From NCBI GenBank assembly GCA_027019165.1, contig JALUXC010000012.1, positions 186,001-250,000 on the forward strand: a stretch of DNA of 64,000 nucleotides, in the 5' to 3' direction. Below, one piece after another: positions 43,156-52,796 of the stretch (within the stretch, counting starts at the first letter, position 1; every line of letters begins with the position of its first letter). A program made the translations under genes and the position numbers. The notes below the pieces were generated by a model. It was not told the DNA's origin and did no database searches. It was given only the letters and a program-made list of their open reading frames with translations. The stretch is from Pseudophaeobacter sp. (GTDB taxonomy: Bacteria; Pseudomonadota; Alphaproteobacteria; Rhodobacterales; Rhodobacteraceae).

Positions 43156-43250
43156 CTCCCGCCCGTCGCCAGCGCATCACGGATGCGCCGCTCCCGTTGG
43201 GCCGCGCGCCGCGCTTGCGCGCGGCGCAAGCCGCCTTGGGAGCAAGGGGT
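43156..43250 (-). repeat. Intergenic palindromic element, copy C (inverted)
   Basis: Between DUF1499 and the exported protein gene. Read on the minus strand it has a GCGCCGCGCGC/GCGCGGCGC hairpin, the core GCCCAACGGGAGCG (43189-43202), a GCGCATC/GATGCGC hairpin and GCGACGGGCGGGAG (43156-43169), in the same order as copies A and B. The hairpins have different sequences but keep pairing, which points to selection for structure. Confidence 0.78.
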
Positions 43251-43256
43251 CGCGCC

Positions 43257-43568
43257 CTAAAGCCTTGGCAGGGCTTTGGTCTGATTGAAACCTGGCTCAT
43301 CTGGCACAAGGCCTTGGTTCAGACGCGCCGACGGGCAGGATGATTGCACCTCGCGCCACATGGGCACGTTCAGCGACATCTGGCATTGAGCCATGAAACT
43401 GCGTCCATCCACGAAGAGGCAGCGGAACTCTCCCAGTTCGACCCGGCCGCCGGCCTTGTCGGTGCAATAGCAGTCAATGGTTTTTCCACCCGGCCCGACA
43501 ACATCTGCCGTTGCAGGCAGGCCCAAGCAGATAAACGTGCAAAAAAGAACAGCTCTGGCATATTGCAT
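43257..43568 (-). CDS. Exported Cys-rich hypothetical protein
   Basis: A 103-residue protein with a signal peptide (MQYARAVLFCTFICLGLPATADV, cleavage after about residue 22) and then five cysteines (CYCTDKAGGRVELGEFRC, MAQCQMSLN, and one in SSCPSARL), probably disulfide-bonded in the periplasm. No family recognised. Upstream of prfA but divergent. Confidence 0.62.
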   Translation of the reverse strand: MQYARAVLFCTFICLGLPATADVVGPGGKTIDCYCTDKAGGRVELGEFRCLFVDGRSFMAQCQMSLNVPMWREVQSSCPSARLNQGLVPDEPGFNQTKALPRL

Positions 43569-43653
43569 GACCCTAGAATATCACAAGGGACGGGCCATAC
43601 CAAAGCGTTCATGGCCGACCCACAAGACCAATGAAGCAAAATAGGCCTTCCCC

Positions 43654-44709
43654 ATGGTACCCGAAGATCGGCTGGAGCAGATCCTGCAACGGTTTCAATA
43701 TCTTGAAGCAGCGATGGCGGACGGGGCCAGCGGTGGAGACATTGCGGCCCTTGCCAAGGAATATTCGGAACTGAAACCGGTGGCCGAGCAGGTTGTCGCC
43801 TATCGCAAACTGTTGTCGGACATGGCCGAGGCAGAAGCCATGCTGTCGGACCCGGACATGAAGGAGCTGGCCGAGGAGGAATTGCCGACCCTGAAAGCGG
43901 CACTGCCCGAAGCCGAGCATGCACTGCAGCTTTCACTGCTGCCAAAAGACAAGGCCGACGCCCGCCCCGCGATCCTGGAAATCCGTCCCGGCACCGGAGG
44001 GGATGAGGCGGCCCTGTTCGCGGGTGATCTCTTGCGCATGTATCAACGCTATGCCGAGGCACGCGGCTGGAAGTTTGAGATCCTTGAACAGCAAGAGAGC
44101 GAACTTGGCGGCATCAAGGAGGTCACTGTCCACATCAAGGGCGAGAACGTCTTTGCCCGGCTCAAGTACGAATCCGGCGTCCACCGCGTGCAGCGTGTGC
44201 CGGTAACCGAATCGGGCGGGCGGATTCATACTTCGGCGGCCACCGTAGCCGTGCTGCCAGAGGCCGAAGACGTGGACATCACCATAGACCCCAACGATCT
44301 GCGGATCGACACCATGCGCTCCTCCGGGGCCGGAGGGCAGCACGTGAACACCACCGATTCGGCTGTGCGGATCACACACCTGCCCACGGGCACGGTTGTG
44401 ACCAGTTCCGAGAAATCCCAGCACCGCAACCGCGAGATTGCCATGCAGGTGTTGCGCACGCGCCTTTATGATCTGGAGCGCCAGCGGATCGACAGCGAGC
44501 GATCTGCCAGCCGCGCCAGCCAGGTTGGCTCGGGCGACCGGTCCGAGCGGATCCGCACTTACAACTTTCCGCAAGGGCGCATGTCGGATCATCGGATTAA
44601 CCTGACACTCTACAAGCTGGATCAGATCATGCAGGGCGACCTGGATGAGATCATTGACGCGCTGACCGCAGACGATCAGGCCCGCATGCTGGCCGAGATG
44701 GGGCAGTAA
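43654..44709 (+). CDS. prfA: Peptide chain release factor 1
   Basis: A 351-residue class I release factor recognising UAA and UAG. The stop-codon recognition tripeptide PVT is at residues 183-185, and the catalytic GGQ is at 227-229 in [16 protein letters not shown]; Gln229 is the PrmC methylation target. C-terminus reads [27 protein letters not shown]. Full length. Its methylase gene follows one base after the stop. Confidence 0.97.
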   Translation: MVPEDRLEQILQRFQYLEAAMADGASGGDIAALAKEYSELKPVAEQVVAYRKLLSDMAEAEAMLSDPDMKELAEEELPTLKAALPEAEHALQLSLLPKDKADARPAILEIRPGTGGDEAALFAGDLLRMYQRYAEARGWKFEILEQQESELGGIKEVTVHIKGENVFARLKYESGVHRVQRVPVTESGGRIHTSAATVAVLPEAEDVDITIDPNDLRIDTMRSSGAGGQHVNTTDSAVRITHLPTGTVVTSSEKSQHRNREIAMQVLRTRLYDLERQRIDSERSASRASQVGSGDRSERIRTYNFPQGRMSDHRINLTLYKLDQIMQGDLDEIIDALTADDQARMLAEMGQ

Positions 44710-44710
44710 G

Positions 44711-45559
44711 GTGGAGCAGACAGGGGTCACGGCGGCACAGGCCATGGCGGCAGCGGCGGCGCGTCTGCGGGCGGCGGGCGTGCCTGACCCGGCGCGGGAT
44801 GCGCGCGTGCTCTTGGCCCATGCGGCCAAGATTGAAGCCAGCCGGGTGACGCTGATTGCCCCGGAAGAGCTGTCTTCCGAGGTCGCAGACCGCTATGAGC
44901 AGCTGATTTCCCTGCGCTCCATCCGCGTGCCGGTCTCCCATCTGATTGGTGAGCGCGAATTCTACGGACGGCGATTCAAGGTGTCGGGCGAGGTGCTTGA
45001 TCCGCGGCCCGAAACCGAGACCCTGATCGAAGCTGCGCTGTCCCGCCCCTATCGGCGGGTGCTTGACCTTGGCACCGGGTCGGGATGCATTCTGGTGACC
45101 CTGCTTGCCGAACGCCCTGAGGCGACCGGCCTCGGGGTGGACTTGAGCGAAGCGGCCTGTCTGCAGGCCAGCGCCAATGCGGTCTTGCACGGCGTGGCCG
45201 AACGCGCCGATATCTGCCAGTCGGATTGGCTCTCTCATGTTACGGAACGCTTTGATCTGATCGTTTCCAACCCCCCCTATATTGCAAAATCTGAAATGGA
45301 GGGCCTGTCGCCTGAGGTCCGTGACCATGAACCGCAGATGGCCTTGACCGATGGTGCTGACGGGCTTGAGGCTTATCGCGCCATTCTTGGCTCGGTCATG
45401 CTTCATCTTGTGGCAGGGGGGCGTTTGTTGGTCGAGATAGGGCATGCTCAGGGGGGGGAGGTCGCAGATCTGTTCCGTGCCGCAGGGCTGGATCAGGTGC
45501 AGATTCTGCAAGATCTTGATGAAAGAGACAGGGTTGTCAGCGGCTTTCGGCCTGTTTGA
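44711..45559 (+). CDS. prmC: Release factor glutamine methyltransferase
   Basis: A 282-residue SAM-dependent methylase that modifies the GGQ glutamine of release factors. An N-terminal helical domain precedes the SAM motif VLDLGTGSGCILVTLLAERP and the substrate motif IVSNPPYIAKSEM. The start codon is GTG (44711), one base after the prfA stop. Length normal. Confidence 0.95.
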   Translation: MEQTGVTAAQAMAAAAARLRAAGVPDPARDARVLLAHAAKIEASRVTLIAPEELSSEVADRYEQLISLRSIRVPVSHLIGEREFYGRRFKVSGEVLDPRPETETLIEAALSRPYRRVLDLGTGSGCILVTLLAERPEATGLGVDLSEAACLQASANAVLHGVAERADICQSDWLSHVTERFDLIVSNPPYIAKSEMEGLSPEVRDHEPQMALTDGADGLEAYRAILGSVMLHLVAGGRLLVEIGHAQGGEVADLFRAAGLDQVQILQDLDERDRVVSGFRPV

Positions 45560-45779
45560 TCCGGCTTGCTTCAAAAAAATTCGTACTTTAGAAAGAAAAA
45601 CAACCGAAAATCGCCATACCCTCTTGTACGGGGGCGCCGAAAATGGTTACTCAAACTGTCGCTTAAAGAGCGAGGCCGACGCCTCCCGGCGACATCAAGC
45701 CCAAAAAAGTCGATGATCCGGCGCCATGGCGCAAAGAACTGGGTCCACGACACATTAAATCAAGGCTGACGTTAGACAT

Positions 45780-46469
45780 ATGAGATCGTCAAAATCACGT
45801 TCGCGTTCCAAGTCGAACCGGAACCGCCCCGCCAATGGTGCCAATGTCGTCAACCGTGTGTTTGACAGCTCTGGTCCCGAGGGCAAGGTGCGCGGCACGC
45901 CGCAGCAGATCATCGACAAATACAATCAGCTGGCGCGCGATGCCCAGTTGAGCAATGACCGTGTCGCTGCCGAAAACTTCCAGCAGCACGCCGAGCATTA
46001 CCTGCGTCTGCTCAATGAGGCGCAGCGCGAGATCGAAGCGCGCCGCGAAGAGCAGGAACGTCAGAATCGCGAACGCCAGGCGGAGCGGGATCGTGAGCGC
46101 GCCGAGCGTCTGGAACGGCAGGAGCGTGAAGCGACCGCCAAGGCCCAGGATCCAGCGGAGGCTCCGCAACCTGACGTGATCGATCCGCGTGAAACTGTTG
46201 CGCCGGATGCCAGCCAAGAGCAGGACAGCGGCCTTGTGGAAACCCCTGAAAGCAAGGGCGAAACCAGCGAGGCTGCACCAAAGAAACCGGCACGCAAACC
46301 CCGTGCTCCGCGCAAGACAGCGCCGAAAAAGGCGGCTGATGGAGCCGGGGACGAAGCAGCCTCTGCCGATGAGACCCAAGAGGGCGGCGAGAAAAAGCCT
46401 GCGGCCAAGAAGACCACGCGTAGCCGCGCCAAGCCCAAGCCGGAGGACACCGCGGAGGCGGCCGAGTAA
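45780..46469 (+). CDS. DUF4167 protein, basic and coiled-coil
   Basis: A 229-residue protein with the DUF4167 core at the start (MRSSKSRSRSKSNRNRP, then NVVNRVFDSSGPEGKVRGTPQQIIDKYNQLARDAQ) and a long Glu/Arg helix (residues about 55-115), followed by an Ala/Lys/Pro-rich disordered tail of about 100 residues. The basic start and SRSRS-like pattern suggest RNA or ribosome interaction, but function is unknown. This gene usually follows prmC in Rhodobacteraceae. A 220-base gap of A+T-rich DNA lies upstream. Confidence 0.85.
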   Translation: MRSSKSRSRSKSNRNRPANGANVVNRVFDSSGPEGKVRGTPQQIIDKYNQLARDAQLSNDRVAAENFQQHAEHYLRLLNEAQREIEARREEQERQNRERQAERDRERAERLERQEREATAKAQDPAEAPQPDVIDPRETVAPDASQEQDSGLVETPESKGETSEAAPKKPARKPRAPRKTAPKKAADGAGDEAASADETQEGGEKKPAAKKTTRSRAKPKPEDTAEAAE

Positions 46470-46516
46470 GGTGCTTGCGAACCGGCGGATAGCCTGCCAG
46501 TTCATCCTGAAAACTG

Positions 46517-46547
46517 AAGCCTCGGTGCATCTGCGCCGAGGCTTTTT
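46517..46547 (+). terminator. Terminator of the DUF4167 gene
   Basis: AAGCCTCGG pairs with CCGAGGCTT with a small internal loop, followed by five T residues. Confidence 0.82.
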
Positions 46548-46603
46548 GGTTCAGGTGACCAGATTTCGCTGATCTTCATGCTGTGGTGTGGTAGCGCTTT
46601 GGC

Positions 46604-47494
46604 ATGTCAGATACCTCAGAGGACATGTCCAGCACCCCAGCGCAGGTTGCCCGCCTGCTGCAGCACCAGGTGCCGCAATGGGCGCATCTCTCCTTGCGTC
46701 CTGTGCAGACAACCGGCACGGACAACGCCTTGTTCCGGCTGGGGGAGGGCCTTGTGGTGCGCATGCCCCGGCGCGAGTCTGCCGTGGCCTTGCTCCACAA
46801 GGAATTGGACTGGCTCCCGCATCTGCAGGGACTGCCGCTGGCTGTGCCAAATCTGCGATACAGGGGCCGGGCAGAGGCTCTGCCTCGGTTGGATTTTGGC
46901 ATCTTCGACTGGATGGAGGGAAAGACTGCGACGGCAGAGAATCTCGCCGACTGGCAAGAGGCTGCGGTGCGGCTTGCTGAGTTCCTCAGGGCATTGCACA
47001 AAAAAGACACCAAAAACGCGCCACTGGCTGGAGTTTGCAACAGCCGCCGCGGCGTCACCTTGCGCAGGCGCGATGGACGTACCCGGCCTGCTATCGATGT
47101 GTTGAGCGATGAAATTGATGCAGCGGGTGCCCATGCGCTTTGGCAGGCAGCCTGCGCTGAAGTCTTTGATGGATCACCCGTCTGGCTGCACGGGGACTTG
47201 AAGGCGGACAATATGATCGCAAGGGATGGAGCCCTGCACGGTATCATCGATTGGGGATTGTCGGCTGTGGGCGATCCCGCAGCGGACTATGCCGCCGCAT
47301 GGTCCTGGATCAACCCGTCAGCCCGCCAGGATTTCCGGGAGTGTCTGTCTGTTTCGGAACACGACTGGCTGCGCGCCAAGGGCTGGGCGCTTTATGGCGC
47401 GGTGATCGCCCTCAGTTACTATCGTGACGGCAAGAACGAAGCCCTGTGCAGGCAGTCGCGGCAGACCCTCTTTCGGCTGGGTCTCTTGCTCTGA
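46604..47494 (+). CDS. Aminoglycoside phosphotransferase-fold kinase (APH family)
   Basis: A 296-residue kinase-fold protein. It has HGDLKADNMIARDG, the catalytic loop of this superfamily, and IDWGLSAVGDPAADYA, the DFG-like metal site. The N-terminal ATP lobe contains TTGTDNALFRLGEGLVVRMP. The superfamily includes choline, fructosamine and macrolide kinases; nothing here indicates antibiotic resistance. Substrate unknown. Converges with rsmA. Confidence 0.82.
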   Translation: MSDTSEDMSSTPAQVARLLQHQVPQWAHLSLRPVQTTGTDNALFRLGEGLVVRMPRRESAVALLHKELDWLPHLQGLPLAVPNLRYRGRAEALPRLDFGIFDWMEGKTATAENLADWQEAAVRLAEFLRALHKKDTKNAPLAGVCNSRRGVTLRRRDGRTRPAIDVLSDEIDAAGAHALWQAACAEVFDGSPVWLHGDLKADNMIARDGALHGIIDWGLSAVGDPAADYAAAWSWINPSARQDFRECLSVSEHDWLRAKGWALYGAVIALSYYRDGKNEALCRQSRQTLFRLGLLL

Positions 47495-47506
47495 CGCGGC
47501 CCTCTT

Positions 47507-48352
47507 TCAATCCAGAGGTTTGAGGCTGCGGGCCAGGGCGCAGAAGGCTTCTAGGCTTACCTGCTCGGCGCGCTCGGTTGGCTGAATTCCTGCGGCAACC
47601 AGATGGTCCTCGATGTCAGGGGACAGGCCTTTGAGACTGGCGCGCAGCATCTTGCGGCGCTGGTTGAAGGCGGCGGCGACAACGCGTGACAGGGTGGCTG
47701 CATCGGCGGGATAGCGCGGCTCGGGCAGGGCATCGAGATGCACAACGGCACTGCTCACCTTGGGGGGCGGGGTAAAGGCGCCCGGCGGCAACGACAGGAC
47801 AATACGCGCTTCGGCCCGCCATTGGGCTAGGATCGCAAGGCGCCCATAGGCCTTGGAGCCGGGCTGGGCCACGATACGTTCGGCCACCTCGCGCTGAAAC
47901 ATCAGCGTCAGGCTTTGCCAGAAGGGCGGCCAGTCTTTCGGGGTCAGCCAGCGCACCAAAAGCTCGGTGCCCACATTGTAAGGCAGGTTCGCCACCACGC
48001 GCACGGGCGGCGTCAGGTATTCCAGCGGATCAATCTCAAGCGCGTCGCCGTTGATGACCTGCAACCGGCCAGGATAGGCCTCGGCGATCTCATTCAGCGC
48101 GGGCAGGCAGCGGCTGTCCTTTTCCAGCGCCAGAACCCGGCGCGCGCCTTCTGCCAAAAGGCCACGGGTCAGGCCTCCAGGGCCGGGGCCGATCTCAAGC
48201 ACGTCGCAGCCGGTCAGATCCCCGGCCTGCCGCGCGATCTTGGCGGTGAGGTTCAAATCCAGCAGGAAGTTCTGCCCCAGCGATTTGCGGGCAGACAGCT
48301 GATGCGTCGCGATCACGTCGCGCAGGGGGGGCAGGGTATCGATCTGGCTCAT
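47507..48352 (-). CDS. rsmA: 16S rRNA dimethyladenosine transferase
   Basis: A 281-residue SAM-dependent enzyme that dimethylates A1518 and A1519 of 16S rRNA late in 30S assembly. Family motifs are [44 protein letters not shown] and the helical C-terminal domain [18 protein letters not shown]. Last gene of the surA-pdxA-rsmA run; 47 bases after pdxA. Confidence 0.94.
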   Translation of the reverse strand: MSQIDTLPPLRDVIATHQLSARKSLGQNFLLDLNLTAKIARQAGDLTGCDVLEIGPGPGGLTRGLLAEGARRVLALEKDSRCLPALNEIAEAYPGRLQVINGDALEIDPLEYLTPPVRVVANLPYNVGTELLVRWLTPKDWPPFWQSLTLMFQREVAERIVAQPGSKAYGRLAILAQWRAEARIVLSLPPGAFTPPPKVSSAVVHLDALPEPRYPADAATLSRVVAAAFNQRRKMLRASLKGLSPDIEDHLVAAGIQPTERAEQVSLEAFCALARSLKPLD

Positions 48353-48399
48353 GCCCCTCCTATGCGGCGAAAGGCGGGCCTATGGCAAGGGGGCGGGCA

Positions 48400-49377
48400 C
48401 TAAGCGGTGCGGGAAGTGGCCATGCGATGGGCCATCTTCACCGCCTCGATCATGCTGGAGGGGTTCGCCTGACCGGTTCCGGCGATATCAAAGGCGGTGC
48501 CGTGATCGGGGGAGGTTCGGATAAACGGAAGGCCAAGGGTCACATTGACGCCCCGGTCGAAATCCAGCGTCTTGATCGGGATCAGCGCCTGATCGTGGTA
48601 CATGCAGATCGCCGCATCATAGCGCGTGCGGGCTGCGGCGTGAAACAGGGTGTCGGCAGGATGTGGACCGGTCAGTGTCATCTCGGGCGATTGCAATTGC
48701 TCGATTAGCGGCGCGATCCATTCCAGCTCTTCTTGCCCCATGGCGCCGCCTTCGCCGGCATGGGGGTTGAGGCCCGCGATGGCGATACGCGGATGCGCAA
48801 TGCCGAACTGGCGGCGCAGCCCGTCGGCTGTGATTTGGATTGTCTCGCGCAACAGGGACGGGGTGAGGGCCCCTGGCACATCCTTGAGGGCAATGTGAAT
48901 CGTGGCAGGCACCACCCGCAGCTGTTCGCTTGCCAACATCATCACCACCCGCGCGCGCCCGGCGAGATGGGCCAGAAACTCGGTATGGCCGGGATAGGCA
49001 AAGCCCGCACCCTCAATCAGCGCTTTCTTGTGAATGGGCGCGGTGCACAGCGCTGAAGCGGCACCAGAGCTGACCAATTTCACCCCGGTTTCGATCGCAT
49101 CAATCACGCCTTGCGCGTTCTTTGGATCAGGGATCCCGCAGCGGGTATCCCCGCGAAAATCAAGCCTCAGAACCGGCAGTGCATGCGGGCAGATCTGGCT
49201 GGCCTCGGACGGGTCTGCGACCTCTTGCCAGGGAACAGTGGCAGGCAGGTGGCGCGGATCGCCGATCCACAGCATCGGGATGCTGTCTTTCAGCGCTTCC
49301 CAGGCCTTTGCGGCAATCTCGGGACCAATCCCTGCGGGTTCACCACAGCTGATGGCAACCGGGCGATCAGAGGTCAT
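48400..49377 (-). CDS. pdxA: 4-hydroxythreonine-4-phosphate dehydrogenase
   Basis: A 325-residue NAD-dependent enzyme of pyridoxal phosphate synthesis. It begins PVAISCGEPAGIGPEIAAKAW, contains PIHKKALIEGAGFAYPGHTEFLAHL and AGLNPHAGEGGAMGQEE, and ends near MYHDQALIPIKTLDFDRGVNVTLGLPFIRTSPDHGTAFDIAG. Its start overlaps the surA stop by four bases (49374-49377), so it is co-translated with it. Confidence 0.94.
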   Translation of the reverse strand: MTSDRPVAISCGEPAGIGPEIAAKAWEALKDSIPMLWIGDPRHLPATVPWQEVADPSEASQICPHALPVLRLDFRGDTRCGIPDPKNAQGVIDAIETGVKLVSSGAASALCTAPIHKKALIEGAGFAYPGHTEFLAHLAGRARVVMMLASEQLRVVPATIHIALKDVPGALTPSLLRETIQITADGLRRQFGIAHPRIAIAGLNPHAGEGGAMGQEELEWIAPLIEQLQSPEMTLTGPHPADTLFHAAARTRYDAAICMYHDQALIPIKTLDFDRGVNVTLGLPFIRTSPDHGTAFDIAGTGQANPSSMIEAVKMAHRMATSRTA

Positions 49378-50648
49378 TTTTCTTCAATGCGGGCGTCGGC
49401 GCGCAGCTGCTCAAGATAGCTGGCCGAAAGCGATTCAACCCGCTGCGCCGTCAAGGCATTGGCAACGGTCTCGCGGCTCTCGCCTTCGCCCAGCTCGGCG
49501 GTGCGACCACACAGGCGCAAGAGAACCAGCGTCTGGCCATTGTTGCGCGTGACGGCTGTTGAGGTTTCGCCGGGATCAAGTTTGGCAAGCTCAATGGCAA
49601 TGTCACGGTCAATTTCGCCGGGGGCGAGGCTGACACGATCCAGAACCGACGGGTCTTGTCCCTTTGCCACTCCGTAAAGGTCGTCGCAGGTGTCGGTGTC
49701 TTCGATGATCTCTTGCGCCTTTGCCAGGGTTTCGGGGCTACGCCCGCCTGGCAGGTAATAGGCGGCATATTCGATGGCATCATAACGTTGCGCCCGCCCC
49801 GAGACCTCGCGCAGACCGCGCATCTGGAAAAGGGCAATGGCACCCTGCAGCGGCAGAGGCTCGGTTACATCGCCGTTGTCCAGAGCCAGAACCACCTCCT
49901 GCAACTGGGGCGGTAGTTTGGTGATGGGCATCCAGTTCAGTTCTCCGCCGCGCTCACGGCTTTGGGCGGCCGAGTACTGGGTCGCGGCGGCAGAAAAGGC
50001 AGCCCGGGTGTTCAAGGCGGCAATCTGCTGCGCCAGATCTTCGACCTGCGCGGCATTCTGTTCGTTGATCGGCAAGATCACCTCAGACAGAAGCACCTGG
50101 ACGCTGCCAGAGCCGGCCTGACCCATGGCTCGGTCGATTTCCGCTTCGGTGGGGCGGGCGCGGGCGAGGAACCGCGCACTGATCAGATCACGCCAGCCGA
50201 TGCCGACGCGGGAAAAATCGCGCACTGTTTCTGGATCGACGCCGCTTTGCTGCAAGGCGGACAGGAATTCGTTGAGAGACAGATTCGCGCGCCCCGCCAG
50301 TTCTGTCATCCCGGCGGTAACTTCATCTTCGCTGGGCTCAACACCGGCTTCGGCCATGGCGGAGAGTTTCAGGCGGTCGTTGATCAGCTCTTTGCGGGCT
50401 TCTTTCATCAGGTCGCCCGGTACACGCATCACACCCATGAAACGGGCACGCTGTTCAAGTTCGTAATAGGTAATGACCGTATCATCGACCGTGATTGCCG
50501 GCGAAAACAGCCCCTGTGCGGTCGCAGGGGAAGGAGATGACACCAAAAGGGCTCCACAGAATGCAATCGCCGCACAGGAGCGGGTGGCAAGCTGCAGGGT
50601 GCGCCACATCAGAGGGGCAGGTGTCCGGATGGTCAGGTATTGCTGCAT
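49374..50648 (-). CDS. surA: SurA-like periplasmic chaperone and peptidyl-prolyl isomerase
   Basis: A 424-residue exported chaperone for outer membrane proteins such as LptD. Residues 1-45 hold a signal peptide with cleavage near SPATAQG; residues about 50-200 are the SurA N-terminal chaperone domain, and 205-300 resemble a parvulin domain (VQVLLSEVILPINEQNAAQVEDLAQQIAAL). The second parvulin domain of E. coli SurA is weak or absent. The start overlaps the lptD 3' end, as expected in this operon; a later ATG at 50609 could also be used. Confidence 0.87.
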   Translation of the reverse strand: MQQYLTIRTPAPLMWRTLQLATRSCAAIAFCGALLVSSPSPATAQGLFSPAITVDDTVITYYELEQRARFMGVMRVPGDLMKEARKELINDRLKLSAMAEAGVEPSEDEVTAGMTELAGRANLSLNEFLSALQQSGVDPETVRDFSRVGIGWRDLISARFLARARPTEAEIDRAMGQAGSGSVQVLLSEVILPINEQNAAQVEDLAQQIAALNTRAAFSAAATQYSAAQSRERGGELNWMPITKLPPQLQEVVLALDNGDVTEPLPLQGAIALFQMRGLREVSGRAQRYDAIEYAAYYLPGGRSPETLAKAQEIIEDTDTCDDLYGVAKGQDPSVLDRVSLAPGEIDRDIAIELAKLDPGETSTAVTRNNGQTLVLLRLCGRTAELGEGESRETVANALTAQRVESLSASYLEQLRADARIEEK

Positions 50649-52795
50649 GATCGCCTGTACTTCTTGTTGCCGCTGTTCACGGAGAACCCGTTCAACGCGA
50701 TGGTAAACCCAAAATCGGTCGAAGGCTCAACACTTGTTGTCGATGTATAGCGTCGGTTGAGCGATACGTCGACGGTGATACACTCATTGCTGTAGGCTAG
50801 GCCAAGTCCTGCCCGTGTGGCGCGGGCGTCCGAGATATCGTAGCGCAGGCTTGCGCTGGCCCGCCATGACGCCGAGATCTGGTAGCTGCCGTCGAACCAC
50901 ATTTCCGATGTCTCTTCGCTGCGCCCTTCGGTCGGATCCGTCCCAAGCCACAGATAGGTGCCTGACACGGACGCCTTGTGATGTGTCCAATCTCCGCGGA
51001 ATTCAGCCTTTGAGAAGTTCAGGGAACCATTCAGCAGCCCGCGGGCGGTCAATGACAGGTTCTGGCTCAGCTTCAACTGGCCAGCCATCAGAATGTCGGA
51101 GCTTGTCCCACCAAGACCAGAGCTTTTGGTGAAACGTGTGTCTGCGTCCTGCCGAAAAACCTGACCAATGGTGGCAAAAGCCTGCCAACCTTGGGTGGAA
51201 TAACGGGCCCAGTTCAACCCGTAGACCAGAGTAAGCCCTTCCTCGCGCGCGTCGATGGTCGGAAAACGAGACAGAGCCAACAGGTTCCCCTGGTCGAATT
51301 CTACAAACCCGCTTTCATCGATAGGCACTGCGTCTCCGGATACATCGCTCCAGCCTAGCTGTACGATGGGTTCCAGGTAGTATTGATGTCCTTTTGCGCT
51401 TCGTTTGCTCATCGGCAGGCGCAGCGTGAGCGCGCTGCGCGGAGCCAGGCGGGTTTCGGAGTTTGCGAAATTCGCGTCATTGAAAACCGAAAAAGCATCC
51501 GCCGCCGCACCCACCTGCCATTCGGCCAAAAGGCCGCCGCCAAAGCGCCAGCTCTGGCGCCAGTCGATATCTGCGGTCAGTCGCGCCACATCGCGGCCTT
51601 GTGGCAGAGTGCCTGTGCTGGTCAGGTTGGATTTGCGCCGATGACCATGGCCCTTTAGGCTCAGACGCACTTCCCCACCCAAAGCCTGGGGGAAATAGCG
51701 ACGCTGATAGGTGACATCTGCGATTGCAGAGGGGATGAGGTCCTGATCCTCGCTGTCGCGCAGCGTCTTGTAGTGGTAGACACCGCCGGTAAACATCGCA
51801 TCACGCCGCACCTTGGTCAGCGTCACTTCCGAGCGCAGCCGGTCCAGATCGGGCAAACCGTAGTCCGCCAGATATGCATCGTCAGAAACGGTTTTCAGAT
51901 CGAAGCCCAGCTTGACCCCGCGCGGAAGGTCGAATTGACCCTCGGCAAAGAGGTAGCCCCGGCTTTCCCCCGGTTTCAGATCATCGCGGGTGTAGGCGCC
52001 TTCGATTGTGATGTTTCCAGTGCGGAACGCCTGCCGATACCGCGCATCCAGCGTCCGCGTCTTTCCAGAAAGGTAAGGGGACAGCGTAAGATCCCGATGG
52101 TCGCCGATGCGGAAGAAATAGGGCACCTTGATACCGGTGCCGAGGTTGGAGGTGGTACGGACCGAGGGGATCAGAAACCCGGTCGCCCGATCAAGGGTTG
52201 GATCTGGCAAGCGAATACCGGGGAAATAGAACACCGGCACGTCCAGGATCCTGAGCTGGGCGTTTTCAAAGTAGAGCTGCCTTGCAAGTTGATCATGGGT
52301 GACGCGCTCGGCGCGGATCTGCCAGAGCGGAGGGCGCCCGTCTTCGCAAACGTGGCAGGATGTAACGGCTGTCTTGTAGAGCTGCGTGTAGCGGCCGTTA
52401 ACCCGCGTCATCTGCAGTGAGGCCAACTGCAGCTGCTGCTTGAATACCATGCGTGCACTGCTGAGGAGACCGTTCTGAAGATCCCGGTCCAGTTCTGCAG
52501 CACTGGCCAGAATTGTGACATCGCCGCCTTGGTCGATGCGGATCGGGCCTTCGATTTCCAGCGTCCCACTGGCCTGATCAAAGGTGATTTTCTGCGCGCG
52601 CAGGCGCATTTCTCCCTGAAAGGCCTCAACATTGCCGGTCGCGATCAAGGTCCGCTGGGACGTGACATAGACGCGGTCGGCGACCAGCATCGCCGGGGAG
52701 GCCGCCGCAGGTGGTGCGGCGGATGTCTCGGCCGCGACCGGAGCGTTCAACCCCAGCCAAGGCAGCAGCACAGAGAGCAAAAGAGCGCGGCGCAT
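50633..52795 (-). CDS. lptD: LPS-assembly protein LptD
   Basis: A 720-residue outer membrane protein that inserts lipopolysaccharide into the outer leaflet. It has a signal peptide (RRALLLSVLLPWLGLNAPVAAET), an OstA-like N-terminal domain (VAETSAAP..., DQASGTLEIEGPIRIDQGGDVTILAS) and a C-terminal beta-barrel with alternating aromatic strands ending in SNT. The start at 52795 (MRRALL) has GAGGACGG five bases upstream and lies just past the lptG stop; a start six codons further up is less likely. The final residues overlap the surA start. Confidence 0.9.
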   Translation of the reverse strand: MRRALLLSVLLPWLGLNAPVAAETSAAPPAAASPAMLVADRVYVTSQRTLIATGNVEAFQGEMRLRAQKITFDQASGTLEIEGPIRIDQGGDVTILASAAELDRDLQNGLLSSARMVFKQQLQLASLQMTRVNGRYTQLYKTAVTSCHVCEDGRPPLWQIRAERVTHDQLARQLYFENAQLRILDVPVFYFPGIRLPDPTLDRATGFLIPSVRTTSNLGTGIKVPYFFRIGDHRDLTLSPYLSGKTRTLDARYRQAFRTGNITIEGAYTRDDLKPGESRGYLFAEGQFDLPRGVKLGFDLKTVSDDAYLADYGLPDLDRLRSEVTLTKVRRDAMFTGGVYHYKTLRDSEDQDLIPSAIADVTYQRRYFPQALGGEVRLSLKGHGHRRKSNLTSTGTLPQGRDVARLTADIDWRQSWRFGGGLLAEWQVGAAADAFSVFNDANFANSETRLAPRSALTLRLPMSKRSAKGHQYYLEPIVQLGWSDVSGDAVPIDESGFVEFDQGNLLALSRFPTIDAREEGLTLVYGLNWARYSTQGWQAFATIGQVFRQDADTRFTKSSGLGGTSSDILMAGQLKLSQNLSLTARGLLNGSLNFSKAEFRGDWTHHKASVSGTYLWLGTDPTEGRSEETSEMWFDGSYQISASWRASASLRYDISDARATRAGLGLAYSNECITVDVSLNRRYTSTTSVEPSTDFGFTIALNGFSVNSGNKKYRRSCSNT

Positions 52796-52796
52796 C

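Noticed and set aside
46604-47494. Antibiotic resistance gene
   Set aside because: Only the general APH kinase fold is visible; the same fold serves metabolite kinases and no resistance context exists.
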